Part shown: positions 34,969 through 53,879 of the stretch, piece after piece
Layout: every line of letters begins with the position of its first letter
Numbering within the stretch: position 1 is the first letter of the stretch
Assembly: GCA_903875225.1 (NCBI GenBank)
Contig: CAIQVJ010000060.1
Location: forward strand, 1 to 64,000
Reading direction: 5' to 3'
Source of the DNA: an uncultured Pseudomonadota bacterium
GTDB taxonomy: Bacteria > Myxococcota_A > UBA796 > SXON01
Length of the DNA stretch: 64,000 bases
Made by a program: the position numbers and the translations under genes
Notes under the pieces: generated by a model
Seen by the model: the letters and a program-made list of their open reading frames with translations, nothing else
What the model was told of the DNA's origin: nothing
The model's database searches: none

Positions 34969-36423
34969 ATGGCGGTCACGCTCATCAACCCCCCAGAGAA
35001 GCGGCGCGTCTGGGCCGGGATCGCCGAGAGCATGAGCTACGGCGTCTACTGCTTCCCGCCGCTGGCGCTGATGTACCTGCAGGCGAGCATCGAAAAACGC
35101 ACCTCGCACCGCGCCGAGGTCTACGACGCCATCGTCGACGACATGGACCACCCGGAGTTCGAGGCCGGACTGCGCCGCTACGACCTCGATTTCGTGGGCA
35201 TCTCCACCTACACGCACTCCCTGCCGGACGTGCAGCTTGCCATCAACGCGGTACGGAAGATCAACCCGAACGCGCACATCTCGCTCGGCGGCCCGCATCC
35301 CATCATGTTCCCCGATTACGCGATCGGCCTTTCGGGCGTAGACAGCATCTGCGTGGGCGACGGCGACGACGCGATCGTGGAGATGACGAAGGCGCTCGAC
35401 GACGGAAAATCGCTGGAGCACATCCCGGGGCTGTGGCTCAAGGACCGGAAGTCCGGGCAGATCACGAAGAACACCGCGCGACGGGAGCCGAAAAACCTGG
35501 ACTGGCAGATCTGGCCCGACCGGTCCCGCACCCGCTTTCGCGACTACTGGGTCCCCGGCTCCAAGCAGCCTCTCGTCACCACGGCGATCACGTCGAAGGG
35601 CTGCCCGCACTCCTGCCCGTTCTGCTTCACCTACAAGAAGCAGTACCGCATCCGCGACATCGACAACATCCTCGACGAGATGGAGCACTGCGTCTCGCTG
35701 GGCATCACCGAGGTGTTCTTCGTGGACGATCTCTTCACGCCCAACAGCCAGTGGGCGATGAAGTTCTGCGATGGGATCGAGCGCCGCGGACTGAAATTCA
35801 ACTGGGGCTACAAGACCACGATCGCCGGCACGACGCGGGAACAGATCCGCAGGTGCAAGGAGGCTGGCGCCACGAAGATCCACTTCGGCGTGGAGACGAT
35901 GCACAACGACAGCCTGGAGCAGCACGACAAGCACTGCGATACAGACGATTGTCACAGGGTTTTTCGCTGGTGCCGCGAGGAGGGCGTGCGGTCCATCGCC
36001 TACATCATGATCGGCGGGCCGCTGGAAAAGACGAAGGCCGACATCGAGGCCAACCTCGACGAGATGCTCAAGTTGGACGCAGACTACGCGGCCTTTGCGA
36101 TCTACACGCCCTACCCGGGCACCGAGTCCTTCGAACATGGAGCGAAGCTGGGGCTGTACCCGGCGGACTGCTGGGACAAGCTGATGCGCGACCCGCTGTG
36201 TGGCATAAAAGTGCCGGTCTGCTGGGAGGAACACCTCTCCCGGGAGGAGCTGCTGGACGCACTGAAGCTCTGCCACCGGAGGTTCTATTTCCGGCCGCGG
36301 TTCATCCTCCGGCAGGTGAAGGCGCTCCAGAGCCCCCAGGAGCTCAAGCGTTTGACCGATGCTGCGATCTCGCTGGTGAGGTTGGAACTCACGCGGCCCA
36401 ACGCACACGAGGCGCCGATCTGA
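34969..36423 (+). CDS. Cobalamin-binding radical SAM protein
   Basis: 484 residues. Residues 1-170 form a B12-binding-like Rossmann domain (YGVYCFPPLALMYLQ, ISLGGPHPIM). The radical SAM cluster motif GCPHSCPFC (Cys at x3x2 spacing) is near 206-214, with a typical FVDDLFTPN and GVETMHNDSLEQ barrel. This is the BchE/class B methylase-type architecture, which catalyses methyl or other radical transfers. The ATG has GAGG upstream. Substrate unknown; a lipid or peptide tailoring role would fit. Confidence 0.88.
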   Translation: MAVTLINPPEKRRVWAGIAESMSYGVYCFPPLALMYLQASIEKRTSHRAEVYDAIVDDMDHPEFEAGLRRYDLDFVGISTYTHSLPDVQLAINAVRKINPNAHISLGGPHPIMFPDYAIGLSGVDSICVGDGDDAIVEMTKALDDGKSLEHIPGLWLKDRKSGQITKNTARREPKNLDWQIWPDRSRTRFRDYWVPGSKQPLVTTAITSKGCPHSCPFCFTYKKQYRIRDIDNILDEMEHCVSLGITEVFFVDDLFTPNSQWAMKFCDGIERRGLKFNWGYKTTIAGTTREQIRRCKEAGATKIHFGVETMHNDSLEQHDKHCDTDDCHRVFRWCREEGVRSIAYIMIGGPLEKTKADIEANLDEMLKLDADYAAFAIYTPYPGTESFEHGAKLGLYPADCWDKLMRDPLCGIKVPVCWEEHLSREELLDALKLCHRRFYFRPRFILRQVKALQSPQELKRLTDAAISLVRLELTRPNAHEAPI

Positions 36424-36435
36424 TAGCCTGCCCGA

Positions 36436-36951
36436 ATGCTGGTCCTCGCACTGCTGTTCGCAGCCTGCTCCCCGACGACTCCGGGCGAGAATCCGTTCGT
36501 TCCGGTCAAGCTGGCGCCCCCCGAGCCGGCCCCGGCCCCCGCCGAGGACGTCTTCGCCGAGCCCGTGCCGATCAAGCTCAGCAGCGAAGACATGGCCAAG
36601 GGCACCGTCGCCATCGCCACCGCCGCTGGCGTGGACGTGGACGCCCTCCCGGGTGACGCACCCGTCGCCGCACCTCCGGCTGCTCCTGTCCCCGCCGCGC
36701 CGGCTGTCGGCCTCCCGCCGACGACGCGTTGGCCTGTTCGTCTCGTGAGCACGATCCCGCAGGCGCAGCCCCCGCGTGCCGTGCTCGGCCTGCCCTCGGG
36801 GGAGGAGATCGTCGTCTCGCCAGGCTCCATGCTCGCGGATCAAGGCCTCGTCGTGGTCTCCGTCAGTGCGGGCAAAGTGGAGCTCGCGCAGGTGGAGCCC
36901 GCCGGGGACCACGCGACGATCACCGCGATCACGCTCACCGCACAGTACTGA
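36436..36951 (+). CDS. Lipoprotein with PilP/GspC-like C-domain
   Basis: 171 residues. MLVLALLFAAC is a short signal with Cys11 of the lipobox. A Pro/Ala-rich linker (to about 95) is followed by a small beta domain (RAVLGLPSGEEIVVSPGSMLADQGLVVVSVSAGKV in fragments) that resembles the homology region of PilP or GspC, which bind secretins. The resemblance is structural-pattern only. Four bases separate it from the ParA-like gene facing it. Confidence 0.6.
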   Translation: MLVLALLFAACSPTTPGENPFVPVKLAPPEPAPAPAEDVFAEPVPIKLSSEDMAKGTVAIATAAGVDVDALPGDAPVAAPPAAPVPAAPAVGLPPTTRWPVRLVSTIPQAQPPRAVLGLPSGEEIVVSPGSMLADQGLVVVSVSAGKVELAQVEPAGDHATITAITLTAQY

Positions 36952-36954
36952 GCG

Positions 36955-37584
36955 CTACGCCACGCCCTGGTCCACCCAGGCGAGGAGCGGCCTCCACTCC
37001 TCGAGCGCCTTCTTGACCCGCCCCACCGGCTGGTCGAACAGCGTGACGCCATTCTCTGCCGCAGACACGTAGAACTGCGAGTCGGCCAGCTTCGCCACCG
37101 CCGGGAAGGTCAGGGCCTCCAGGAACACATCGAGCCGCCTGTCCGCGGGCGTGTCGCGACGCACCCGGTTCCCGACGACCGCGATCGAAAGGCGACCCTT
37201 CTGCACCTCCTTGAACGCCGAGACCGTCGTCAGGAACTTCTCGGTGGCCGCCTCGTCGAACGCGCCCGGCAGCACCGGTACGATGATCGCGTCCGCGGCC
37301 CGGAGGATGTCTTCGAGCAGGCGCTTCTTCAAGCCCGCCGGCACGTCCACGATGACGAACGGGTGCCCCCGCGGGATGTCCATCTCGTCGGCGTCCATCG
37401 CGATCGCGTCGATCGTCGGGAGCACGCTCTGGCGGCGACCCACCCAGTGCACAGCACTTTTCTGCTTGTCGAGGTCCACGAGCAGCGGGCGGTGCCCGAG
37501 TCGCGCAAACCGCGCCGCGAGGTGGGTCGAGACCGTCGTCTTGCCACACCCGCCCTTCAGGTTCACTACGGCGATGACGTGCAT
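36955..37584 (-). CDS. ParA/MinD-family ATPase
   Basis: 209 residues from ATG 37584. Deviant Walker A NLKGGCGKTT (8-17), Walker A' LLVDLDKQKSAVHW and Walker B FVIVDVPAG. It is short and lacks a helix-turn-helix, like chromosomal or orphan ParA proteins that position cargo such as chemotaxis or pilus complexes. No ParB lies beside it. An upstream in-frame TTG at 37602 would add six residues. Confidence 0.9.
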   Translation of the reverse strand: MHVIAVVNLKGGCGKTTVSTHLAARFARLGHRPLLVDLDKQKSAVHWVGRRQSVLPTIDAIAMDADEMDIPRGHPFVIVDVPAGLKKRLLEDILRAADAIIVPVLPGAFDEAATEKFLTTVSAFKEVQKGRLSIAVVGNRVRRDTPADRRLDVFLEALTFPAVAKLADSQFYVSAAENGVTLFDQPVGRVKKALEEWRPLLAWVDQGVA

Positions 37585-37650
37585 TCCAGGCACGTATCCC
37601 AAGCAGCGGGAGACATCGCCTTCTCCGATGTGACAATCCGGGGTCGCCGC

Positions 37651-38430
37651 TTACCCCGAGATGAACAACGTGACCGGCGCGTGGTCGCTCGACTCGGTGC
37701 GCGCGCGTGCGTCGTGATCGATGACCACCTCGATCGGCTTCACGTCCGAGACGAGGTGATGGTCGATCCGCAGGCCCTCGTTGCGGTCGAAGCCCCCACC
37801 CCGATAGTCGAACCATGAGTAGGTCCGCTCCTCCGGGTGCAATTGGCGCCAGCTGTCCACGAACCCGAGCGCAAGCAGCGCGCGCAGGTGGTCCCGCTCG
37901 GGCGTTGTGCACAACACCTGCTCGTGCCACTTCTTTGGGTCGTACACGTCCAGATCGCCCGGCGCGATGTTGAAGTCGCCGCACACGACCATCGGCAGCC
38001 CGCAGCGCTCCTTCTCGGCCTTCACCCAGGCGACCAGCGCCTCCAGCCACCGCAGCTTGTAGCTGTACTTGTCGCTGGCGAGCTCCCCGCCGTTCACCAC
38101 GTACAGGTTCACCAGCCGGAGTGCAGGCGCCCCTCCGACCCCGAGGAGCGAGCAGGCGATCCCACGCGCCTGACCATCACCGGGGATCGGAAAATCCGTC
38201 ACCACGTCCACGTGGGGTACCCGCGAGACGATGGCTACGCCATTGTAGGTCTTCTGCCCGAAGGTCGAGACCTGGTAACCGCGCGAGGTGAAGGCCTCGG
38301 CCGGGAATTCGCCGTCCTGGCACTTGAGCTCCTGGAAGCAGAGCACGTCGGGCTCGTGCTCGTCGACCCATTCGAGCACCCGCTCGAGCCTCCGTCGGAT
38401 GGAGTTGATGTTCCAGGTGGTGATGTTCAT
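37651..38430 (-). CDS. xthA: Exodeoxyribonuclease III / AP endonuclease
   Basis: 259 residues. EEP-fold catalytic motifs are all present: WNINS (N7), CFQELK (E34), GDFNIAPGDLDVYDPKKW, the turn LRIDHHLVS and SDHAPV. It cleaves abasic sites in base-excision repair. The ATG at 38430 gives the usual MNITTWNINS N-terminus. It lies 66 bases upstream of the ParA-like gene. Confidence 0.97.
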   Translation of the reverse strand: MNITTWNINSIRRRLERVLEWVDEHEPDVLCFQELKCQDGEFPAEAFTSRGYQVSTFGQKTYNGVAIVSRVPHVDVVTDFPIPGDGQARGIACSLLGVGGAPALRLVNLYVVNGGELASDKYSYKLRWLEALVAWVKAEKERCGLPMVVCGDFNIAPGDLDVYDPKKWHEQVLCTTPERDHLRALLALGFVDSWRQLHPEERTYSWFDYRGGGFDRNEGLRIDHHLVSDVKPIEVVIDHDARARTESSDHAPVTLFISG

Positions 38431-38507
38431 GGCCTGGGGTCTAACGCGCTCCCCCAACCTCCCGACCCACCCGCCTCCTCGCCGCGAACGGTGCTTACCA
38501 ACCTTCC

Positions 38508-39131
38508 ATGCTCCTTCTTCTCCTCGCGTGTGCCGGCGCCGAGATCCGGCTCCCCGAAGCCCTGGCCGTCGACTCCCCCGTCCCCGTCGAGCAGACGGGC
38601 ACGGGCGCCGGGCGGATCGGGGCCAGCACGTTCCAGGACCAGGGCCACCCGCTCCCCCCGTCGGAGGGCAACGTGGGCGACGCCGGACCCGAGTGGCGAC
38701 GAGCCACCTTCAGCTTCCGGTGGCTGGGCGTCCGTGAGCTCGATGTCACCTGCCTCACCCGCACACGCACGGCCGAGGTCCGACACGTGCTCGCGGTGGA
38801 GGAGAGCAGCCTGTCCTGCACGGCGGAGGGTGGCGGGTGGAGCCTCGACGTGAGCGCCCGGAACGAGGAGGTCGGGGGGCAGCTCACGACCGGGGTCGGG
38901 GCACCGGTCACGGTCACGGGCGTGTTCGACCTCCAGAACGGGGACCGATCCTCCGGGATCGTCGGCTACACCATCGGAGCCGCCAGCGCGCTCTCGCTCC
39001 TCAACCGCCCCCACGTCTGGTATGCCGGAGGGATCCCCCCCTTTGAGCGCGATGCCCTCGGCGCTGCCGCGATCGCCCTGATCAAGTGGCGCGACGCCGG
39101 GGCGGCCCTGGCAGGCCACGGGGGGCGGTAG
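38508..39131 (+). CDS. Putative lipoprotein
   Basis: 207 residues. MLLLLLAC gives Cys8 directly after a run of Leu and no basic residue. The mature domain is beta-rich with two Cys (DVTC, SLSC) that may pair. No family recognised. A 36-base gap leads to the peptidase lipoprotein, so the two may form an operon. Confidence 0.65.
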   Translation: MLLLLLACAGAEIRLPEALAVDSPVPVEQTGTGAGRIGASTFQDQGHPLPPSEGNVGDAGPEWRRATFSFRWLGVRELDVTCLTRTRTAEVRHVLAVEESSLSCTAEGGGWSLDVSARNEEVGGQLTTGVGAPVTVTGVFDLQNGDRSSGIVGYTIGAASALSLLNRPHVWYAGGIPPFERDALGAAAIALIKWRDAGAALAGHGGR

Positions 39132-39167
39132 CCGCCGCCTTCGAAACCTCCTTGATATGTCCGGGCG

Positions 39168-39890
39168 ATGCTGCTCCTCATCGTGGCCTGCACTGGACTC
39201 CCCGCCTCCCCGGACGACTCCTCCAGCGCCGCGAACGGTGTCCCGCGCGGTGCCATCGAATTCCGCTGGCCACTGCTCGAGCGCGAGTTGTTCACCCAGA
39301 CCATCGGCGTGGACCACGACCCGACCGAGTACGACGACACGACGGTCGATGGCCTCATCTGCACGAACTACGACGGCCGCACGTTCCCCTGGTGCTACGA
39401 CGGCCACAGGGGCTCCGACTTCCTGCTCGACGGCGGCTTCAGCCAGATGGACAACGGCAGCGCCACGATCGTCGCAGCCGCTGCCGGCACGGTGGTGGAG
39501 GTCGAGGACGGGCACTACGACCGCTGCCACGGAGAGATCGGGGGCGTGAGCTGCGATGGCAACGACGGCATCGCCAACGACATCGTGATCGAGGTCACGG
39601 GCGCGGACGGAACCGCATACCGCACCATGTACTGGCACCTGCTGAACGGCAGCCCGATGGTCGCTGTCGGCGACCACGTGGACTGCGGGACGCCACTGGC
39701 AAAGGTGGGCTCGAGCGGGAACTCGTCGCAGCCCCACCTGCACTTCGAACTGCAGGCGGAGGACCCCGGCGGCCCCCTGAACGACGGGGTCGTCATCGAC
39801 CCCTACGCGGGGGTCGAGTCGCAGCCGGAGACCTGGTGGCTCGACCAGGGCAGCGCCGCGGGGTTGCCCGGGAGCGATTGTCCAGCCTGA
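39168..39890 (+). CDS. M23 peptidase-family lipoprotein
   Basis: 240 residues. MLLLIVAC lipid signal (Cys8). The LytM-type domain keeps the zinc ligands H80 and D84 (HRGSDF) and the H190-L-H192 motif (PHLHFE), with catalytic His157 in YWHL. So it may be an active peptidoglycan endopeptidase held at a membrane. Extra Cys pairs (C65, C76, C120, C129, C173) suggest a disulphide-stabilised domain. Confidence 0.88.
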   Translation: MLLLIVACTGLPASPDDSSSAANGVPRGAIEFRWPLLERELFTQTIGVDHDPTEYDDTTVDGLICTNYDGRTFPWCYDGHRGSDFLLDGGFSQMDNGSATIVAAAAGTVVEVEDGHYDRCHGEIGGVSCDGNDGIANDIVIEVTGADGTAYRTMYWHLLNGSPMVAVGDHVDCGTPLAKVGSSGNSSQPHLHFELQAEDPGGPLNDGVVIDPYAGVESQPETWWLDQGSAAGLPGSDCPA

Positions 39891-39894
39891 TACC

Positions 39895-40031
39895 GCCGGA
39901 TCTTGATCCGGCTCGGTCCTCGGCCGCGCCCGACGCGCCTGGCTGCGTTGGGCCTCCTCGCCTGCCTCGGCAGGCTTCGTCGGCTCCGCCTTGCCAGCCA
40001 CGCCGGATCCCTGGCCGATCCTTCGATCCGG
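39895..40031. terminator. Convergent intergenic region with GATCCGGC inverted repeats
   Basis: The 194-base gap between convergent genes holds GCCGGATCTTGATCCGGC (39895-39912, 8-bp stem, TT loop), CCTGCCTCGGCAGG (39961-39974, 5-bp stem with CTCG loop) and a further GCCGGATCC/GATCCGGATC pair (40002-40033). No run of T follows the stems. The stems could form a bidirectional terminator or a small palindromic repeat element. Confidence 0.55.
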
Positions 40032-40084
40032 ATCAGCGACCGGCGGTATGATGGGCGGCTATCGCGGCCCGGTCGGGGCCCGGA

Positions 40085-40435
40085 TCAGCCGTCCGCCGCC
40101 GCTCTGCCCAGCAGTGGGTTCCGTGGCTCCACACCCGCGACCAGCTGCTCGAAAAGTGCGTCACCGCTCGCCTCGTCCGTGGACACGATCGCCCAGGTGT
40201 TCTCCGGGTAGAACCCCACCACACACCCTTCGCTCGGGCAGTAGTCGAGGCACCCCGTCGCAGTGGCCTTCACCCTGCCCTTCAGCCCCGACTTCTTCAC
40301 CGCGAGCTTGAGCTGCTCCCGCAGGCGCAGCGAGCCGTTCGCCCCACAGGATGCCTTGCCGGTCGAGGGGTCACGCTGGTTGGTGCACACGAGCAGGTGC
40401 CGCGTGTCACATGGGGGAGGAACGGGACGGGACAT
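40085..40435 (-). CDS. Thioredoxin-like [2Fe-2S] ferredoxin
   Basis: 116 residues. Cys pattern of the thioredoxin-fold ferredoxins: LLVCTNQRD, ASCGANG, then GCLDYCPSEGCVVGFYPE. The ATG is one base after the stop of the peroxidase gene, so translation is tightly coupled. The cluster transfers single electrons; the partner is likely encoded in the peroxidase transcript. Confidence 0.85.
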   Translation of the reverse strand: MSRPVPPPCDTRHLLVCTNQRDPSTGKASCGANGSLRLREQLKLAVKKSGLKGRVKATATGCLDYCPSEGCVVGFYPENTWAIVSTDEASGDALFEQLVAGVEPRNPLLGRAAADG

Positions 40436-40436
40436 C

Positions 40437-40970
40437 CTACTTCGCCCCGAGGGCGGTCTCGATCGTCGCCTTGAGCGCGGCGTCGTCCGGGGTGACGGAC
40501 GGCGGGAAGCGCGCGACCACCGCCCCGGCGCGATCAACAACGAACTTCTCGAAGTTCCAGCTTATCTTTTTTCCGCCGCCTGCGTCGCTCCCCACAAGCC
40601 ACTGGTAGAGCGCGGTGCGGTCCCCGCCGTTCACGTCGGCCTTCTCGAGGATGGGGAAGTCCACGCCGTAGTTCAGCTTGCAGAAGCTCACGATCTCCGC
40701 GTTGGTGCCCGGCTCCTGCCCCGCGAACTGGTTGCAGGGCGTCCCGACGATCACGAACCCCTGGTCCTTGTAACGGGTGTAGAGCGCCTCCAGGGCATCG
40801 TACTGCGGCGTGAACCCGCACCGGCTCGCCACGTTCACGAACAGCACCACCTTTCCGGCGAGCGAGGGCAGCGGCGTGCCGTCCGCCTGCACGAGCGCGA
40901 TGTCCGGGAGCGAGGCGCCACCGGCTTCGGCAGCGGGGGAGAGCGCAAAGAGAGCGACGAGCGGGAACAT
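40437..40970 (-). CDS. Glutathione peroxidase-like thiol peroxidase, exported
   Basis: 177 residues from ATG 40970, giving signal-like MFPLVALFALSPAAEAGG. The active site NVASRCGFT has Cys51, with the partner Gln and Trp motifs PCNQFAGQEPG and WNFEKFVVD. Such bacterial enzymes are usually thioredoxin-dependent and reduce lipid hydroperoxides in the periplasm. Upstream in-frame starts would only add antisense coding to the synthase region. Confidence 0.92.
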   Translation of the reverse strand: MFPLVALFALSPAAEAGGASLPDIALVQADGTPLPSLAGKVVLFVNVASRCGFTPQYDALEALYTRYKDQGFVIVGTPCNQFAGQEPGTNAEIVSFCKLNYGVDFPILEKADVNGGDRTALYQWLVGSDAGGGKKISWNFEKFVVDRAGAVVARFPPSVTPDDAALKATIETALGAK

Positions 40971-41223
40971 GGGCACCTCGACCGCCGACCCATACCTCAT
41001 CCGTACGGTTGCCGCGCGAGGCCCGAAGCCCCCCCCCGACAGGCCATTCACCAGCGCGTGTGACAGGCCACCGAATCGCGCACGAGGGCGGGGCGCCGCC
41101 CCGGCGCCGGACATCCCCCGCAGGCCCCGGGTAACAGCCTACGCACCCTGCGAAAGCCCGCATGAATGCTCACTCAGTCGACCAATTCTGCACCCTGCGA
41201 TAGGACGCGCGACCGGAGAGCCC
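40971..41223. promoter_or_regulatory. Divergent region upstream of the large synthase
   Basis: The gap holds a GC-rich hairpin (GGGGCGCCGCCCC around 41082-41096) and an 11-base direct repeat GCACCCTGCGA at 41143-41153 and 41190-41200, 47 bases apart. CCGTACGG (41001-41008) is a small palindrome. GGAG lies 6 bases before the synthase ATG. The direct repeat could be an activator or repressor site. Confidence 0.45.
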
Positions 41224-51282
<10,059 letters not shown>

Positions 51283-52239
51283 GTGGGGGGAGCGTTCGCC
51301 AACCACCGATCGCTCGGGTGCTGGCTCGCGGCGCTCGCCAGCGGCGCGTTTCTGTACGGTGCCGACCTCGACGAGCCTGCATTGCGCGCCGATGAGCTTG
51401 TCTACGACGCTGCGGCAGAGGCCGTGCGCCACGGTGACCCGCCTGGATCGGTCCGCGGCTGGTACTACCCCGACAGCCTGGCCCATGCCGCCGCCGCGCT
51501 CCCGGAACCGCGCTGGCTGCCGCTCCGCACCCTCGACCTCACCGGCGCCATCGTGACGGCAGCTGTCGCCGCCGAGTCCATGGGCATGCCGCTCGTCGCC
51601 ATCCTCGTGATGCTCTCCCCGCCGGTCGTCTCGGGAATCGGGGCCGGCAACGTGAGCGGGCTGCTCACTGGGCTCTGCGCGGCTGCCGCGCGTTGGCCAC
51701 GCGGCGCTGTCGGCCTGCTCCCGGTCGGAGCGCTGATCAAGCCCTACACCCTCGGTTCGGCCCTCGCGGCAGGCCCCGTCCTCGGCGGGCTGACGACGCT
51801 GGTAGCCGCGCTGGCGTGGCGTGACGCGACTGGCTCGCGTGCACTCTTCAACCTCGACTCGGATCCCAACTCCTCGCTGGTCCGAGCCCTCCATCAGCTT
51901 GGCCTGGCAGTACCCTGGGAGGTGCCGTCCGGCGCGGCGCTGCTCGGGGCGCTTTGGTTTGGCAAGCGGAACCCGGCACGCGCGGCGGCACTTGGCTGGC
52001 TCGCGCTGCCGATCGCGTGGGACCATACCGCGCTGCTGGGTTTGCTCGCTGCGGCGCTCGCGTGGCCGAACGTGTGGGGTCCGAGGGAGAAGCTGGCCCT
52101 GGTTTGGTGCGCGACGGTGTTCTGCCGGGCCCACTACTTTGCGATTCCCGACGGGCCCGACTGGGCCAGCGGCCTCCTCGGGCTGATGCCTGCAACCGCC
52201 GCACTGACGGTCGCCATCCTCGCCCGGCCAGTCCGGTGA
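51283..52239 (+). CDS. Polytopic GT87-like glycosyltransferase
   Basis: 318 residues from GTG, directly after the synthase stop codon. About eight hydrophobic helices with an early Asp/Glu-containing loop (YGADLDEPALRADELVYDAA) typical of GT-C enzymes that use polyprenyl-phosphate sugars. It resembles the GT87 (DUF2029) family only loosely. Coupling with the synthase suggests glycosylation of the product lipid. Its stop overlaps the next GTG (GTGA). Confidence 0.65.
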   Translation: MGGAFANHRSLGCWLAALASGAFLYGADLDEPALRADELVYDAAAEAVRHGDPPGSVRGWYYPDSLAHAAAALPEPRWLPLRTLDLTGAIVTAAVAAESMGMPLVAILVMLSPPVVSGIGAGNVSGLLTGLCAAAARWPRGAVGLLPVGALIKPYTLGSALAAGPVLGGLTTLVAALAWRDATGSRALFNLDSDPNSSLVRALHQLGLAVPWEVPSGAALLGALWFGKRNPARAAALGWLALPIAWDHTALLGLLAAALAWPNVWGPREKLALVWCATVFCRAHYFAIPDGPDWASGLLGLMPATAALTVAILARPVR

Positions 52240-53879
52240 CGGAGGACCGTCGCTCGCGCGCCCTCGCTTCAGGCTCGCCGCCAGCCGGTGCGTCCGAGGG
52301 CTCGAGGCTTGAACGGTTCGGAGCTGCCCCGCTCGCCCTTCTCCTCGTGGCGCTGGTGTATCTTCCGTCGCTCGGCAACGGCTGGGTGTGGGACGACCAC
52401 GAGTTGCTCGTCGGGAACCCCGCGCTGTCCTCGCTCTCGGGCATCCTCCTGCGCGATGTCTGGGGACCGGCGAACGGCACGACGTCGGACCTGTACCGGC
52501 CGCTGGTGATGGCAACGCACGCGATCGGTCAGGCGCTCCTCCCCGGGCCCGGCATCGAGCACGTCGTAAACCTGGTCCTGCACCTGTTCATCGTGGGCTG
52601 CGTCGCGGGCATCGCCCAGCGCCTCGGCGCGGGCGCGCGAGCGGCCTGGGTCGCAGCGGCGACCTTCGGGGTCCACGCCGGCGCCTCCGAGGCGGTCTTC
52701 TGGGTGACTGGGCGCCACGACCTGGTTCCCTGCGCTTTGCTGTTCGGAGGCTGGCTGGCGCTGCTCCACGAGCGCTCCTGGCTCGCCGGCGCCCTCCTCG
52801 CGCTGGCACCGTTCGGCAAGGAGCCGTTCCTGCTCACGCCGCTCTGCGTCGTGGTGTGGGCGGTCGCCGCGCGAAGGCTGGACGTCCGGGCGCTGGCCTC
52901 GTCGTGCGCCGGCGCGGCCGCGTACCTGATGACGCGCGGCCTCCTCGGGCTCCCCCTGCCTGCCGGTGCGGCTGGAGGCAACCCGCTCGGACCCATCGGC
53001 GCCGGAGCAGCGCACCTCGCAGTGCTCGTCGCCATCCCTGCGGACGCCGCGGTCACATCGCTCTACCACCCCGCGCCCGCGCTCGGTCTGGCGGTGCTGG
53101 CGGCCTGCGGGCTGCTCGGGGCGCTGGTGTGGCGCTACCCGATCCTCGCCGCGATCGTCGCGCCCATGCCCATCTGGCTGCCCACCACGCTGGCCTCCGC
53201 CCAGATCGGGATCGTCGCCGACCGCTACGCGTACGTGCTCTTTGCCGGTCTTGGGATCCTGCTGTCGACCGTCCTCCCACGCATCGGGCGGGCGGGTTGG
53301 CTGGTGCCCCTCCTTTTCGCGCCGATCACGATCCAACGCGGGTTCGACTGGGTAGACGACGCCTCGCTCTTCGGGACGGACCTTGCCCGGGATCCCACGA
53401 ACCCCCACGCTGCCTTTCACGTGGGGTGGGACCTCCACCTTCGCAAGGGGGACTGCGCCGCGGCAGCACCGCTTTACAGGCTCGCCCTGGATGCCGAGCC
53501 GCGCGCAGCCACGAACCTCCAGCGATGCATGGCCGAGGCATCGGATTGGACGGGCGTCCTGGCCCTGGGCCCGCGCACGAACACCCCAGCAGGCGCGATG
53601 AATACCGCCCGGGCGGCCAGCCAGCTCGGGGACGCCACGTCCGCGATCACCTGGGCACGGAAAGCGACCGAGCGCGGACCGAGCGACCCGGACACCTGGG
53701 TGCTCTACGGAAAGACCCTGGCGATCGCCGGGCAGTGGCCCGAAGCAGCGGCGGCGCTGGATCAGGCCGCCAGGCTGGACCCGGCGAACAGCACCATCGC
53801 GTCGCTGCGCGACATCGCAACCCAGCGAGCGGAGCAGCTCAAAACGCCTCCCCCCACGCAACCACCACCCCCCAGGTGA
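52236..53879 (+). CDS. TMTC-like membrane protein with C-terminal TPR
   Basis: 547 residues from GTG 52236. About ten membrane helices (residues 30-370) with WVWDDHELLVGNPAL and LYRPLVMATHAI, the DD-type first loop of GT-C/O-mannosyltransferase-like TMTC proteins. After 400 come about three TPR units (NPHAAFHVGWDLHLRKGD, DTWVLYGKTLAIAGQWPEA) and a Pro-rich tail. It probably transfers a sugar to an envelope acceptor. Its last 41 bases overlap the convergent barrel gene. Confidence 0.7.
   Translation: MTEDRRSRALASGSPPAGASEGSRLERFGAAPLALLLVALVYLPSLGNGWVWDDHELLVGNPALSSLSGILLRDVWGPANGTTSDLYRPLVMATHAIGQALLPGPGIEHVVNLVLHLFIVGCVAGIAQRLGAGARAAWVAAATFGVHAGASEAVFWVTGRHDLVPCALLFGGWLALLHERSWLAGALLALAPFGKEPFLLTPLCVVVWAVAARRLDVRALASSCAGAAAYLMTRGLLGLPLPAGAAGGNPLGPIGAGAAHLAVLVAIPADAAVTSLYHPAPALGLAVLAACGLLGALVWRYPILAAIVAPMPIWLPTTLASAQIGIVADRYAYVLFAGLGILLSTVLPRIGRAGWLVPLLFAPITIQRGFDWVDDASLFGTDLARDPTNPHAAFHVGWDLHLRKGDCAAAAPLYRLALDAEPRAATNLQRCMAEASDWTGVLALGPRTNTPAGAMNTARAASQLGDATSAITWARKATERGPSDPDTWVLYGKTLAIAGQWPEAAAALDQAARLDPANSTIASLRDIATQRAEQLKTPPPTQPPPPR

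Noticed and set aside
40810..41223. N-terminal extension of the giant synthase
   Set aside because: The extra 138 residues lie antisense to glutathione peroxidase and have shadow composition; ATG 41224 has a ribosome site.
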